A stretch of DNA of 64,000 nt from Whitmania pigra (lineage: Eukaryota > Annelida > Clitellata > Hirudinida > Haemopidae), in contig JAJTWR010000443.1 in the NCBI GenBank assembly GCA_021613335.1, positions 206,001-270,000 on the forward strand, given 5' to 3'. The notes below the pieces were generated by a model. It worked only from the letters and a program-made list of their open reading frames with translations. It was not told where the DNA came from and ran no database searches. How positions within the stretch are numbered: position 1 is the first letter of the stretch; every line of letters begins with the position of its first letter. Made by a program: the position numbers and the translations under genes. This document shows positions 24,814-38,024 of this stretch, one piece after another.

Positions 24814-27440
24814 AATTCTCAAAAACATCTTAGTGTAAAGGTGGCTTTGCAAGCCATGGGTATTTCATGTTTAGTGTTTCATGTTAAGCAATGAAGTGAT
24901 GGGTAGCTATCATTTGCTATAACATGTGGTTGTGGTTCTGTGTGGCGCTAAATTGCTTTTGAGTTAGTTTGGTTTTATCTGGAAAATAGAGTGGCAATGG
25001 TTGGCTCAACTAGAATTAAGTGGTTATCTAGACGCTGAGGGTACCATGTTTGGTTTATTAGAATTATTCGTGAGGGTGCGCGGCCCTTGCTTACTTGATG
25101 GGAATTTGTGGGTTAAGTATTTAATCTGTTAATATTCTTGATATAAAACATTATAAAAATACATTTTTTGATTTTGTGCTTGTGTGTAGAGTAGTGATTA
25201 CAAATAGCTGAGCAGAGAATAGCCGTTTGACTACCAATATTACATTAAATTTGAAGTTTGTTGCTACATATAGCATTCCGAAATGGATATAGCTCACGTG
25301 GCGGTTGCTCACATGGACTACTGCGCATACTCTTTTTAAAAAAAGTTAAATATCACTTAGTATATTTAGAAATATTACTTTCTCAGGTTAAGGGTTTAAA
25401 CCTCTCGGAATTATTAAAAATAAAAAAATTAGGAGTTAATCCTCGAACAAATTTACAATTTTTAAACAAGATTTTATGATAACTTGAATTCTGATGTAAA
25501 TAAACTTTTGCATTAAAAAAAATATATATAAACTTTTAAAACGTGAATTAAGGCGTTCCCCGGAAATTTGTCAGGGCCGGGAGTAATTTTAAATTAAAAT
25601 AAATTTAATTATAATTCTTATTCAATTGTGCACTTGGGAAGTGATATTGATGCCATTTTTGCAGCAGTCTGTTCACGAGACAGAGTGATCACGAAGATTT
25701 TATTTTCAGCATATCTGGAGAAATTTAGATACGATATCTCAATGCCCATTTTTAAAAATAAATTAAATCACTTTCGCCAGATCTCGCCAAAGATATCGAT
25801 ATTCATAAATTTTATATTCTTGTAACGACTCGTACACATTATTATCTAGCTAAATAATTGTACGCATTGAAATCAAAGTTAATGTTTGAGAGATGTGTTG
25901 ATAATATGAAAGAATTTAGCAAACAAAAACTTATCGTTATCGTGAGTAATAATAATTTTATTGCCGGGAAAACATTCATTAATGTTATTATTAAAAACTT
26001 TTAATTTTAACCTTTATTTTAATGTAAATTTATTCAAATATAAAATATTTAAACAAACTATATATATAATAATAAATATTATAAAATTAAAATTATTTTC
26101 TTGGTGGAGGGTAATAGTTTGAAAATCAATAACATCCCACCGAAATGAAATTTGATAAAATCTCATTACAAGTTGGCGACTGGTGTTCAATATCGACATC
26201 CACGTGGCAGGCGTTTCCAGTTGCAATGTATTGATTATGAATCAATCTACAAGTTGTAGTTATATTATACTTTATTATTATTGTTATTATTATTAATAAA
26301 CATTTTAATAATTATTCATCATTGCTCTATCGTAAATTATTTACCCAGAAGTATGGTAAGTAGATTCCGGACATGAAAAGTAACAGAAATAAATGAAGAA
26401 GTCAGGAACAAGGAAATTCAAACTGAGAATCAAACAAACCATCAACAAACGTCACAATAAACATTCAACTAATCACAGACCTTAAATAATTAAAATTCTT
26501 AACTTTTAACGTTGCAAACAAACATTTGGCTGAGGATCATTTCAGCTTTATTCAAGGTGGAGGGTCAAACCTTAGCACAGCCTTTGTTTAATTTTATCCA
26601 AAATTCATTCCATAAATGAGGTCCATGATTTAACGGGAGGGATTATATTTATTAATTCTGATTGTTCATTTCAGAAAATCTCTATTCTGACCAAACGTTG
26701 AAATCCGAAACTCATAAATTATCACATTACTTGGATTTTGTTTGTAAAATAATTACGCATAATAGTGACGACAATAATAACAATTATGCTGATAATTTGA
26801 TAATTTATGTGATTACAAAAAATGATTAAAGCAATAAAAAACATTTATTAAAAATCTATGCGGTGTACAACATTGTTATTATTTTTATGCTTATTTATGA
26901 AACAATTATTAAAATAATAAAAATTGCAATGATAATAATAGCGTTATAACCGATGAAATTGTAGTATATTATACTTGTACAATAATATTCTAATAATATG
27001 ATAATATCTAAATATTATGTAATCACGAATTATATAATTTAATTATATTAAAACTAATAATAATACAAATTAATATCATCTATAATTACGATTATGTAGG
27101 TAAGAATCTCAGGATAGCTTCTTCTTGTAATGGAGTAGCATTATTATAATTGTAATATTTTAAATAAATTATAATTGTATTATTTTAAATAAATTATAAT
27201 GCTACATAATATTTCCTCAATTTTTCATTTTTGGACCGGAAATCCGTTGCATACCGATGTAAATTGAAATAAAATATAAATATACAAGTTTAAGTTGAAA
27301 ACATGCTTTTTGAGAAATAATATATAATTATATAATAAATTATAAAATTATTTTCGTGAGGTGGTTTCACGTGCAGCATATCGATTGTGAACTCCAAGGC
27401 AAGTTTTAATTTGAAACTTTGAAATCAATTCTTTATCGAT
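24814..27440. other. Long AT-rich intergenic region
   Basis: About 2.6 kb with no supported gene. It is very AT-rich from 25,800 onward, with many ATTATT/AATAAT runs. One compact inverted repeat at about 27128-27200 is listed separately. The stretch at about 25280-25410 has weak tRNA-like boxes that I did not accept. Confidence 0.45.
27128..27202. repeat. Inverted repeat around two tandem 25-bp units
   Basis: Begins GTAGCATTATTATAATT and ends AATTATAATGCTAC, so the ends pair. Between them lie two copies of a unit resembling ATAATTGTATTATTTTAAATAAATT. It could fold into a hairpin and may be a tiny MITE. No target duplication was established. Confidence 0.6.
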
Positions 27441-27448
27441 CTACCGTC

Positions 27449-27456
27449 TATAAAAG
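27449..27456 (+). promoter_or_regulatory. TATA box of the A2M-like gene
   Basis: TATAAAAG followed by GGGAG lies about 25-30 bp before a likely transcript start near 27480. A 5' untranslated exon ends with CAAG at 27524 before a GTGAGG donor, and the coding exon follows the next acceptor at 27584. Confidence 0.75.
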
Positions 27457-27584
27457 GGAGTCAGGAGAGACCATTGGCAGGCAGTAACAAAAATTGCTCC
27501 TTGCGATTTCTTGTTACATTCAAGGTGAGGCTTTCCTTGCATTGAATTCTTTTATTTTAAATGAATTATTGTTTTTATTCACAG

Positions 27585-30500
27585 ATGGGAAGACATCCTT
27601 TGTGCTTACTCCTGTTGTCAGCGTTCGTGGCTTCCAGTTTGGCCATCAGTGCTATTCCAACGACTAACTTGTGCGTTGACGGGTGTGTTTTGATGCTCGA
27701 GGTGATAGTTTTTAACGTTTTAATGTTTTATTTTTCAGGTCCTACGTCGTCGTTACAAGCGATGTTCTCGTACCTGGCTCTGAACTCCTGATTGACCTGC
27801 ACCTACTCGACCTGGCCAAATCTGACACCAAATCTGACTCCAAGGAAGAAAATGAGGAATCCGATGAATGCATCCTTGATCTCAGTGTTTCTGCTGACGA
27901 CCATCTCTGGCATCATTCTGTTTGGAAGATTGAACTGGACAAAACCCCAAAAAGTAAATATTTTATCTCAATTTTTGATAACCTATTTTTTAAACTGCTT
28001 AATTTGACATTGCAGGCTTCTTCAAAACGCTGAGGGTCTTGGTTAGTTTAAAATGTTTATCTTACCCATTATTTCCATTGAATTGTCATTAATTCTTACA
28101 AATTCGTTGACCAGGTATCACCTGATGAAAAGATGTTAGGAGACAAATCAATCCTGAAGGTCGAGTCAAGTTCCTGCTTCAAGTTTGCTCACGCAGTCGA
28201 AGTTCCGACTGGAAGAAAGGAGTTGATGGTTTCCCTGTGCACTGACAAACTGAAGTACCACCCTGGAGAACTTGGTTTGTTGCTCATTAAAATTATTTAA
28301 TTTATGTTATTAATGAATACTTGGATATTTCTTTCAGTCATGATCGAGGCCCTCATTCACACTCAAGAGTTGAAGCCATACCTGAAACCTGTCAACATTT
28401 CAATCCGCGTATGATATACATGCATTATTTGAAAAGTATTTAAATAACAAAAGTTTAATTGTTAAACTTAATTTAATTTCATTTTTAAGAACCCCAAGCA
28501 CGTGCTACTTGTCGAATGGCTGAATGTTACCGCTGAAGAAGGTTGTATAAGTTTGCTTAATATATAAAATATTATATTTATGTGAAATTTTTAATTTCTT
28601 ATTTTCAGGTCTCCTCAGAAAAGAATTCTTCATCCCGCTTCTTTCCCAGTCAGACAAATGGAATCTCACTTTGGAAAGTCACGTGAGGATAAAATTAATT
28701 TCATGATATAATATTAATATATTATTATCAGCAGTTGTTATAATTTTATTAAAATTATTTAAACCCGATGAATATTTTATATTTCAGGGTCAATTGGTCA
28801 GCCACACCTTCGAAGTTGAACAACCTGTCGGACCCTACGGTAGGAACATTATCTGGAAAATCCACAGGGACATACTCAGAACTACTGCTTTCTTGAACAA
28901 TATATTCTATATACATTAACACAAAATGTTTCCAGATAAAGAAAGTTTCCTGGTTGAAATCAGATCTCCGAGGTACCACACTCTTCACTCTGGTGACGAA
29001 AGCAAAAGCCATAGCTTGGACTTCAGTGTGGTAGCCAGGTAGTTAATTCGAACTATCATCATTCTTATCAATATTTGCAATACACAACAATTTATTGCTA
29101 GTAACATTACATTTCTAATTATCTAGCCATCCATCTGGAGTTCCCTTGAAAGGAAAAGTGGAACTGCAACTTTCTCTCGGAAACAACTCAAAATCGGGAT
29201 CATTGCCTCCAGTTGAAGTGAGACTTTCATGATTTTGATAACGACTAAAAATTGTTTTAATTTAAAAGCATTAAATTTTATTGACACTAATTGTAAACTG
29301 CATTTTTAACAGCTCGAAGCTGGTCACAAGGAGTTTTCACTGAAACCTGATGAAATCAAACAATACTTGGGCATGAAATCAGAAGAACCTCTGGTAGGAC
29401 ACGAAATCAAAGTGGAAATCAAGGTGGAAGAAACACGTCCTATGGATGAAGAAAGCGAAAGTGAAAGTGATGGCGAGAAGGGGAAAGACAGCGAAGAAGA
29501 CAAGAAAAGACTAGACCTCGTGATTCCTGTCACAAGAAATGTCCTCGTCACCTTCGTCGATCAGTCTCACGTTTTGTTCTTCAGCCAATTCACTCCCGTC
29601 TTCTTCAAACCTGGTCTGACTTACTTTGGACAAGTGAGAAAATGAATATTTTATTTTAACTTTATAAAGCGACATCTTTCAATCACATTCACAAATTTCT
29701 CTTCAGGTCTTGTTGAAACCTGTCGATGAGGTTCTTCCACTCAATCCTGAGATGAAAGAGGTGACAGTCAAGGTCAAGCACTACACCTCAGCATCAGAAG
29801 GCCCAAGAGAAGAGAAACTCACTTTGAAACTGAAACCAAACTCTCTCGGCGAGTTTTCATTCAAGGTTCCCAAAGAAGACATCAAACTTGAACTCGAAGT
29901 AAAATTACTTTTAAATTTTGATGTCTTCCGAATATTTGCAGATGTATAAATCGATCAGTTATTTATGGCAATTATTTTTCCATCATATTTCAGGCTCAGT
30001 TTGACGACAAAGAATCTGGTAAGCTTGTCACGGCTCATTTGGAGGAAGTTCTGCCATTCGCCACAAAAAACAAAGATGGACACTTCATGCAGGTCTTGAT
30101 GGAAGCAAAACCACCAAAAGTCGTTGTGAGTGGAAATAGTTTTGTTATGAAGTTATTTCAAGAAGCATTTCAACGCTGAATATTTTCTGCAGGTCGGTGA
30201 AACACTCAAGGTCAAGATTGAGACATCGTTTCCCACCAGTGAAGTTCTTTACCAGGTCTTCTGTGAATCAATGGTTCTCTCAGGAAAGTTAATGGCTTCA
30301 TATCCAGCAACAAAACACGATCTCTCTCTGGTCCTCCCACAAAATGTCAGCCATCTCTTGTCATCTCCTCGTCTCGTTGTGGAAGTTCTCAGTCCGAGCC
30401 ATGAAATCCTGTCTGACAGTCTTCGATTCGTTGTTGAGCAAGAAATGGAAATACCAGTAAGTATTTATTGTGTTTCGTTAATTGGTTCCTAATTAAATTA

Positions 30501-33500
30501 TTATTGATTTATCGCAATACTATAATAACTCAAATAAATATCCGTTAAATAACGAGTCATTTGTATTCAATTCAGCTGGAAGTGTTGGTGAAACCAGTTG
30601 CTGAACCGGGCGAAGTCATTGAAGTTGTTGTCAAAGCTGAACCATTCACCAGGGTTTATCTGCTCACCATTGCCGATCTTCCCGTCTTTGATCCAAAAGA
30701 ACAGCAACTCCGTAAACTCATGGTTGGATGGAAAATTAAAAATATTATTAAAATATTCATGCCATTTTTGACATATTTGTTAATATTTTTTTTAAAGGCC
30801 TTTGAGAAAATGCTGAGATATGTTGACAACTTGAATTCTTCACAATTCACTCACATCATGGAAGAGTTCGGCGAAAGTACTTCAAACATTCCATCACTGG
30901 CTCCTGACTCACAAAGAGTGCATAATGTGAGTTGATGACGGATCGTTGAAATAAATTTACCAGTTCAAAACAATTATAAAATATTAAATTATTTAACGAA
31001 TTTTAAATATTTCACAGGAATCAGGAAGTCTCCTGCTTAGCGACGGACCTCTCTTTATTGATCCGAGTAAGTTCATTTCAACTGCTTGTGCAGTGTACAA
31101 TAAATTACTTTAAAGAGAATTTAATTCAAAATTGTTTTGCTAACTAAAGGCAAACCTTGGCCCACCCCCATGCGCAAAAATGGAACACTAGATGACCTTG
31201 AACCTTCGAGTTTGGACACTATTGAGGAATTTTATTTTCGCGCTTGGAGACTGAACGTCACTGTTGGGTATGGTGCTTAATAATTTACATCTTCCTGATT
31301 TGCAGAATTAAGAATTATTCTTGTTAATTTTTATTAATTTTATGCAATGAATACAATTTTAAGGCCATCGGGCGAAGGCAAACTTCGTATTGTACTTCCT
31401 GAGGTAGCGAAACTTTACACCACTGCTGCTTTTGGTCTCACGCCTGGAAAGGGTCTCGTTGTCACCGATACACCTGTGCAGGTGACGTTTGTTTTAATAT
31501 TTTCCATATTACATAGAAATGATAAACAAATTGCACTAAAAGTACTTTTTATTTTGTTTTTCAGTTGCTGTCCACATTTAAAGTTATGGCTTCGTTGAAA
31601 CACCCAGAATCAGTGGTACGTGGTGAGGAAGTTGTGATGGAAGTTCACCTGTTCAACAACCAGGATAAGGAAGCCAAGGTAAGTTTTCAATTCCATTCAA
31701 TGAAAATCAAAGTAATCAAAACATCTTACTACATTTCCAGGTTCAGGTGTCAATGAAGGAACCTCACGGAATGCAAAACATGGAAGGAGAAAAGGAAATT
31801 GAAAGCAGTCATTTGGGAAAAGAAGTTATTGTGAGTATCACTAATATTTAATGTAATTAATTAAGTAATTAAAACAAAACTCAATCATTCGTTTTTAGCT
31901 GAAGCCCAAGGAGCTGGGAATGGTAACTTTGCCATTGAAGACGTCACCAACATCTCAAGAACCACTCGAGCTTCAAGTTGAGATCGTCTCCGATGGATTT
32001 CACCACAAACTCAACTCGTCTATCGAACTTAAAGTAAGCATTGTCATTTTTTATTTATTTTAAATAACTAAATGTTGACATTAATTAAACTGAAGTTAAA
32101 TTCAAATATTTGTTGCAGTACCAAGGATACGAAATGATGCCATCCGAAAGTTTGTTGCTGGACAATTTCAACGGAGAACAAGTCCTCAATATTGACGTTC
32201 CAAAGAACATCACAAACCCCATTGAGAAGTCTGAAAGAGCTCATTTGAAGATCTATGGTAATTTTGTAATTTTTTTTGTTGTCGTCAAATTGATTAATTT
32301 TGCAAACAAATGTAACCCGATGTCACAGGTCATCCTTTGGGTCCCGCCATTGAACACGTCTGCCAACGTCTGAAGGAATCAGACATTCTGGAGGAAAGAA
32401 TGAAACTTGACTTTGTCCTTGCTGTGAACGTCCTCGAACACATCTCCAACAACTCACTCTTCGACAACGTTGTTCACGTCAGTGATGACGAGGAAGAACC
32501 GAGGGAATTGAACGCTCCAATGGAAGTTAAAGTAGAAATTCCAGTAGATAAGGACGAATGCATCCAGTTCGCCAGAGATTGTAAGCGTTTTATTTGAATT
32601 TATCACGCTTAATTAACAGTATTTGTTATCACAAATTAAACTTTTATTTTTCAGCTCTGCAGTATCTCTTGAACAAAAAGAATGACGACGGATCCGTTTC
32701 TTTCTATCCTAAACAGCCTGGTTACCTTTGGTAGGTCAACTTTAAGCGATTTTAAAATATAAATTCGAAAACGTTTTAACGGCCTAATTAAATTCTTACA
32801 GGCTCACGTCTCTTATGCTGGATTCGACAGTTTTGATGAGAAACGTGCTTTCTTGGGAGGAAGAACAAATCGTTGGAACACTGAAGTGGATGGTCAACCA
32901 GCAGAAGGAAGACGGATCTTATGTCGAGCATAAAAACGCCATCGTTCTAAGAAATGATTTGGTACGATCAATTTACATTTCACCTTAAAATTGTATTTTG
33001 TAAGTACTTCATAAATAATTTTTTTTAACAGGGTGAAGAATCTCATCACGTTCCTCTGACGTCGCAAGTGGTCGCCTCGCTGCTCGAAGCTTCAAAACAT
33101 CTTGACGTAAGTAATTAAAATACTTTTAAAATTCAAAGAAATACACAAATTATTTTACTTATTTAAATTTTAAAACAGCTGCCTGAAGAAGAAATCAAAC
33201 TGGTGGAATCTGTGACCAAGAAAGCAGTGGAGTACATTTGGAAAGTCACCGTGAATGGAAATCTCGACAAGGATCCTTATGCTCTCAACATGGCCGCCTA
33301 TGCTCTGGCTCTCGCCAAAAGTGACAAAGTCTTCGATGTCCTGAAAAGAAGAGATTACTTGAGGGTTCAAGAAGGTACTTTTAAGTAATACGAAGCATGT
33401 CAACTCAGTAACCAAATGCTTACACTGGCAACTTTCTTATTTACGAAGATGACGAAGAACATTGGAAAGTCGGAGAGGAGGAGAATGCGGAAGAAAGTTC

Positions 33501-34847
33501 ATTGTCAGTGGAAGCAGCATCGTATGCCATCCTCACGTCTCTGGCTATGAACGACTTGGATGAAGCAAGACCATTCGTCAACTTCGTCATGAAGGCGATG
33601 AATCCCAATGGAATGTTCGTCGCGTCGCAGGTGAAATGTTGTAATAAATAAAATTTCATTATCTGATTAATGTTCATGAAAATAATTTATAAAGTTTTGA
33701 AAAATTTTTTTAATTGTTACAGGACTCACACGTCGCATTGAAGGCTCTGTCTCAATACTTCCGTCTGTACAACATCTACCACGAACACGAACATGTCAAC
33801 ATCGATGTCAACGTCACCTTGTCGAACAAGAAGCAGCTTTCATTGAAAATTCTCAGTCCGTTCTTTGTTGGAAGCCTGTACTTTGACGTATGATGTTTCA
33901 GTGGCTTAGTTATTTATTGTTTATTAATACTTTCAATTTTATTAATGTTCAATAATCATGTTAATTAATAAGCAATTAATTTTAATCATATTATTTCAGC
34001 ACTCCAATCTCAGTCTCAGCTCACCTCTGAAAGTGGAATCGTCAGGAGAAGGTGTCCTTCTTGTGCAGGTTTGTTTTGAATTTCGTTTATTTGACAAATA
34101 AGATCATTTAAGTCAGTCTAATTTGTTTTAAAATGTCGAATAATTTTCCAGAATGTTCCCGAGTTCAACTCAGCCGTTCCATCCAGCAGACCAACTTCAG
34201 TCGATTTGAAAGTTGAAGTGAAACAGATGGATCCTGAACGTATGCAGTTGAAAGTCTGTGCCGTGTAAGTTAAATAAATTTATGTGAATCCATCACCTAA
34301 TATGTTTAGTAATTTCCATTTGGATGTTGTAAAATAAAAATACATCATATCCTAGTAATTATTTAAGTTCAATTGTGAGCAGACAGAAATTCTCGTCAAC
34401 AGGAACTTGGAAAAAGAACCAACCTCTTTCCTCATCGCCGAAGTGCCTCTCTTGAGCGGCTACGAACTCAACCTGGAGAAATACGATCGCAAGTTCAACC
34501 CACAAGTTCTTAAACAGGACGATGAAGTGTACCTTGTCTTCAACGAAGTATTTCCAAATATTCTTTGTGATGGTTATTGCGGCACAATTACGATGGAACA
34601 TAATTTTTTAATCTTTTCCATTTTCAGGTGAAGCCGTCGGAGCCATCCTGCATTGATCTAAGTTTGGACAAGCTCTACCAAGTTGACAACCTTGCGCCCA
34701 GATTTGTGAGACTGTACCCCATCACTGAACCAGGTTTTGTGAAATGTCGATAAATTTGTTTTGTGGATTACTTACATTATGAATTTTATTTTCACAGACA
34801 ACTCTGTCTACAAGCCCTACGGTGGAGGCAAAGTCGAATCAAGTTGA
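27585..34847 (+). CDS. Secreted alpha-2-macroglobulin-family protein without a thioester motif
   Basis: Thirty-five coding exons from 27585-27682 to 34798-34847 give 1,492 residues with an intact frame. A signal peptide (LCLLLLSAFVASSLA) is followed by macroglobulin domains: YVVVTSDVLVPGSELLIDL (MG1), TDKLKYHPGEL (MG2), and an MG3/MG4 segment with an acidic Ser/Glu insert near 29450-29500. Next come LEVLVKPVAEPGEVIEVVV (MG6 region), a short bait-like segment (30800-31270), VVTDTPVQ and HPESVVRGEEVVMEV (MG7/MG8), a TED alpha/alpha barrel (DDGSVSFYPKQPGYLWLTSL, LKWMVNQQKEDGSY, SQVVASLLEAS, AAYALALAKSD) and a C-terminal receptor-binding-like domain. Where GCGEQ should be, the protein reads SDILEERMKLD, so no covalent target capture is expected. 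Possible roles are protease trapping or a non-catalytic complement-like function (inference). Poly(A) signal AATAAA at 34938-34943. Confidence 0.88.
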
Positions 34848-37084
34848 AGACCCGAACCGAACGACACCAAATGACATCCTTCTGGAATTTTGATTTAATT
34901 GACTTGAAATTGCTTTAAATGACTTGAAATTTACTGCAATAAAACATTTCATCTGCAAACAACTTTCTTGCTTAATTGCACCGAAAAAACTTTGGAAGGA
35001 CAGAGACCATAACTTGTGATCAAATTAATGAAAAATAATTATAAGGTTATGAGTTCTGAGGATGAATTAAAAACTTCAAACCAAACTAATTAAAAAAAAA
35101 ACTTGTTTTAATTGGAAGATCATAAAAAAGACATCAAAATAATTAAATAATCTCGTAACTAAATACTTAAACAAATTAATTTAAGTTTTTAATGGAAGGA
35201 AATATTGTGTTTTTCTGGTCGTTCTAACATCGATGTAAGTTTTGTGGGAATGCATTAAGTGTTTTAAAATTTTTATTTTAGCAGAGGTCACCTCATGAGT
35301 AAGATGCACAGGCAACAAATTCTAAATAGACGGAACAATTATAATTGCTATTATCTAATTATTATTTTAATTATAATTTACTGCCAGTCCATTGAAATGG
35401 ACTTTTGTTAAAACGTGAAGTCGTTTTGCGAAACGTTGCTTTCTTAATCTTAAAGAAAGATATTTTATTCTTCCCTCAACACTCCATTTTTGCAATCTCT
35501 AATTCACCTTTTAATTCGCCATTCAATTCTTCCAATCAATCCATTATTTAATCCATCATTTACTTTGACGTTTAACTGAATTTATTATTTCAAACCAATT
35601 CAAACAAGTTGTTATATAAAAAGCCTTGAAATAAATTCAGGTAAATTTCGAAACACTTGATCCATCATTCGTTTCTTCGTTCAATCCATCATTCAGTACA
35701 TCCTTTCAATGGCTATATTCCCAACATATATACATTTCATTAGCAGAAGATATCTGGATACAATATACAATATAATAATTTATTGTAATAACATTACAGT
35801 ATTTCATATGTGAACAGGATAGATAAAGGATTTAATATATTTAATAATAATAAAACATGTGTAACGATTAAAAGCAGGTTTTTTAATTCACACTCTGACA
35901 ACATAAATACAAAATATAACATACAATTTACAATTTACACTATAATAAAATCGCATAATTATGACAAAACTGTACCATATAATTATATTCACGTCTTTAC
36001 ATTGTTAAATCAAATAATAACCAAAATGACTTCTCAGCTAAAAGTTCGAAATAAAATTTTTAAAAATAGAAACGGACCCACGCATCTCAAATAGGTTGAC
36101 CCCTATTTGACCCAAAAGGTCACGAATGACACACGGGGTACGATGAGCTGTCAAAGGATTGTCTTGCGGAATAATTGCTTGAACCCCATTCAATTGCCAC
36201 CCCGTAGATCGCTGCTAATTGGTTCATTCAACAGACTCTTGTCATGATAATGATGCCAATTTCAGATTCAACGATTTCGAGATATCTATCTAACAACCTT
36301 AATGTTATAACTGTTAAATGTTCTTAAGCATCGTATATTTAAATAGATGCATATTTCTTTGTAAATATTAACATCTTAATATCATGTTAACGTAATATTA
36401 AAGTTAATAACTAATTAATATTATTATTATACTAATAAAAATAATGATGATTCGTTAAATTGAAGACAAACAACATGACAACAAGAATGTAATTGAAATT
36501 GCAGCACAAATATTTGTTTTTAATATTAATGTTTCGTTTGAAGATTCATCCTTAATTATTATGGCGGATAATTATGATAATATTAATAATAATACTGATT
36601 GTGATGGGTAATATAATATTAATAACAATCAAAATTGAATAATTATAAAGAGAGTGAGAAGTTAGTTACAAAATGGTTAAAATTGTACGACCAAATGCAA
36701 TAAATTGACCGCTCGTATCATCAAATCCAACTTTTAAATTAAACTTTGAATAATTTTATTTATTTGCCATTAAATTGGAATAAAAAATCTTTTCCAAGAG
36801 ATATTTACAAATTGCAAGTTATTTTCACTAATTTTAATATTCAATTTTCGAAGGCTGAAGTTATTCTGGAATATTTGTATGACCAATATGACGTCTTATG
36901 GCAAGCTTCGATCGTCCAATCAGAAAGAGTTTATTAATAATCCGCAGAAGAACTGTCAACGATTGGTCAGTCTCCGATGACCATGTTCTTAAAATAGAAC
37001 AAATTCTTAAGGCTTTCATATTCTCCTCACTTGATAAGCCCAATTAGATTCTCAATTTTGAAATATTTTGAAATATTTTGACCA
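34848..37084. other. AT-rich intergenic region before the Vax-like gene
   Basis: No supported coding region. The open frames at 35810-36094 and 36746-36937 are AT-rich and without domains. Given the homeobox gene that follows, regulatory elements are likely but not identifiable by eye. Confidence 0.4.
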
Positions 37085-38007
37085 ATGTCTGACGCGGATG
37101 CTGACTGCTCTGGCAATTTACCCGATTACTGCAAGTCCATAAAATACAGAGGTGATCGCTAATTTAATGTTACAAAGTAGATTCATGTTTATTAATTAAA
37201 TTACGACCAAGAATAAATTAATTATTAACTGCTTTGAGGAAAAATATAGAACGTCTGTTAATTCAATTCAGATGCAGCTGGTCACATCAAAGAACTCATC
37301 CTTCCGAAAGACTTGGACGTTGACAGGCCGAAGAGAGACAGAACAATCTTCAATCAGAAGCAACTCAAAGTTCTTGAAGATGAATTCAAGAAGAGGCAGT
37401 ACTTGACCAAATCAGAGAGGTCTGAATTGGCAGATACACTGCATCTTACGGAAACACAAGTGAAGCACTTATTTTATCGATATTTGAAGAATATACCTTT
37501 AGCTTATTTAGTTAACTTGCTGTAAAAATATATCGAAAGTGTAATATTGAGTGATATTATTAATATCAACAGTAAGTTGTTGTGTTAAAAATAACTGGAG
37601 ACTATAAGACATCGTAATATTTCCAGGTTAAAGTGTGGTTTCAAAACCGTCGCACGAAATCCAAAAAATTGTCTTCAGCTGAACCGACGACAACATTCAT
37701 TTCTCCCTTCCTTCCTTCGTCAACTGTCGATCCTGCCAAGAGGAGCAAGGATTGTTCTTGTCTCTGCTTCCATCAAGGCCTTCCGTCAGAAATGGGTGTT
37801 TCTGGTTTTAAAAGCGGCCACCAACAACCTGTTACTTTTCCATGGACTGAAGTTGCTTCTGAAAGAATCCACTTTGATACGGGAACTCAGTTCCGAACGA
37901 TATTTCCTCAGAAGTTCTCAATCCTTCCAGAAGCACAATCCCCAACGTCTGAACTGAAATCACACGCGTGCATTGGATCTGCCACCGGAGACGTTAAGAG
38001 TTTATGA
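37085..38007 (+). CDS. Vax: Vax-like homeobox transcription factor
   Basis: Three exons: 37085-37151, 37272-37459, 37627-38007; 211 residues. The homeodomain (residues about 45-104) begins [21 protein letters not shown] and ends [18 protein letters not shown]. The WFQNRR recognition helix is intact. Just upstream, [17 protein letters not shown] matches the conserved Vax lead-in (family form IREIILPKGLDLDRPKR), which separates it from Emx and Not. The homeobox is interrupted between Gln46 and Val47. The C-terminal half has no domain and is rich in Ser/Pro. Vax proteins act in ventral forebrain and eye patterning in vertebrates; a role here is inference. Poly(A) signal AATAAA at 38019-38024. 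It converges on the Msx-like gene about 1.1 kb away. A divergent NKL gene is the alternative. Confidence 0.78.
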
Positions 38008-38024
38008 ATTGATGCATTAATAAA

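Noticed and set aside
25280..25410. Possible tRNA-like boxes (TAGCTCACGTGGC and GGGTTTAAACCTC)
   Set aside because: The boxes are about 100 bp apart and no stems can be drawn, so neither a tRNA nor a SINE is supported.
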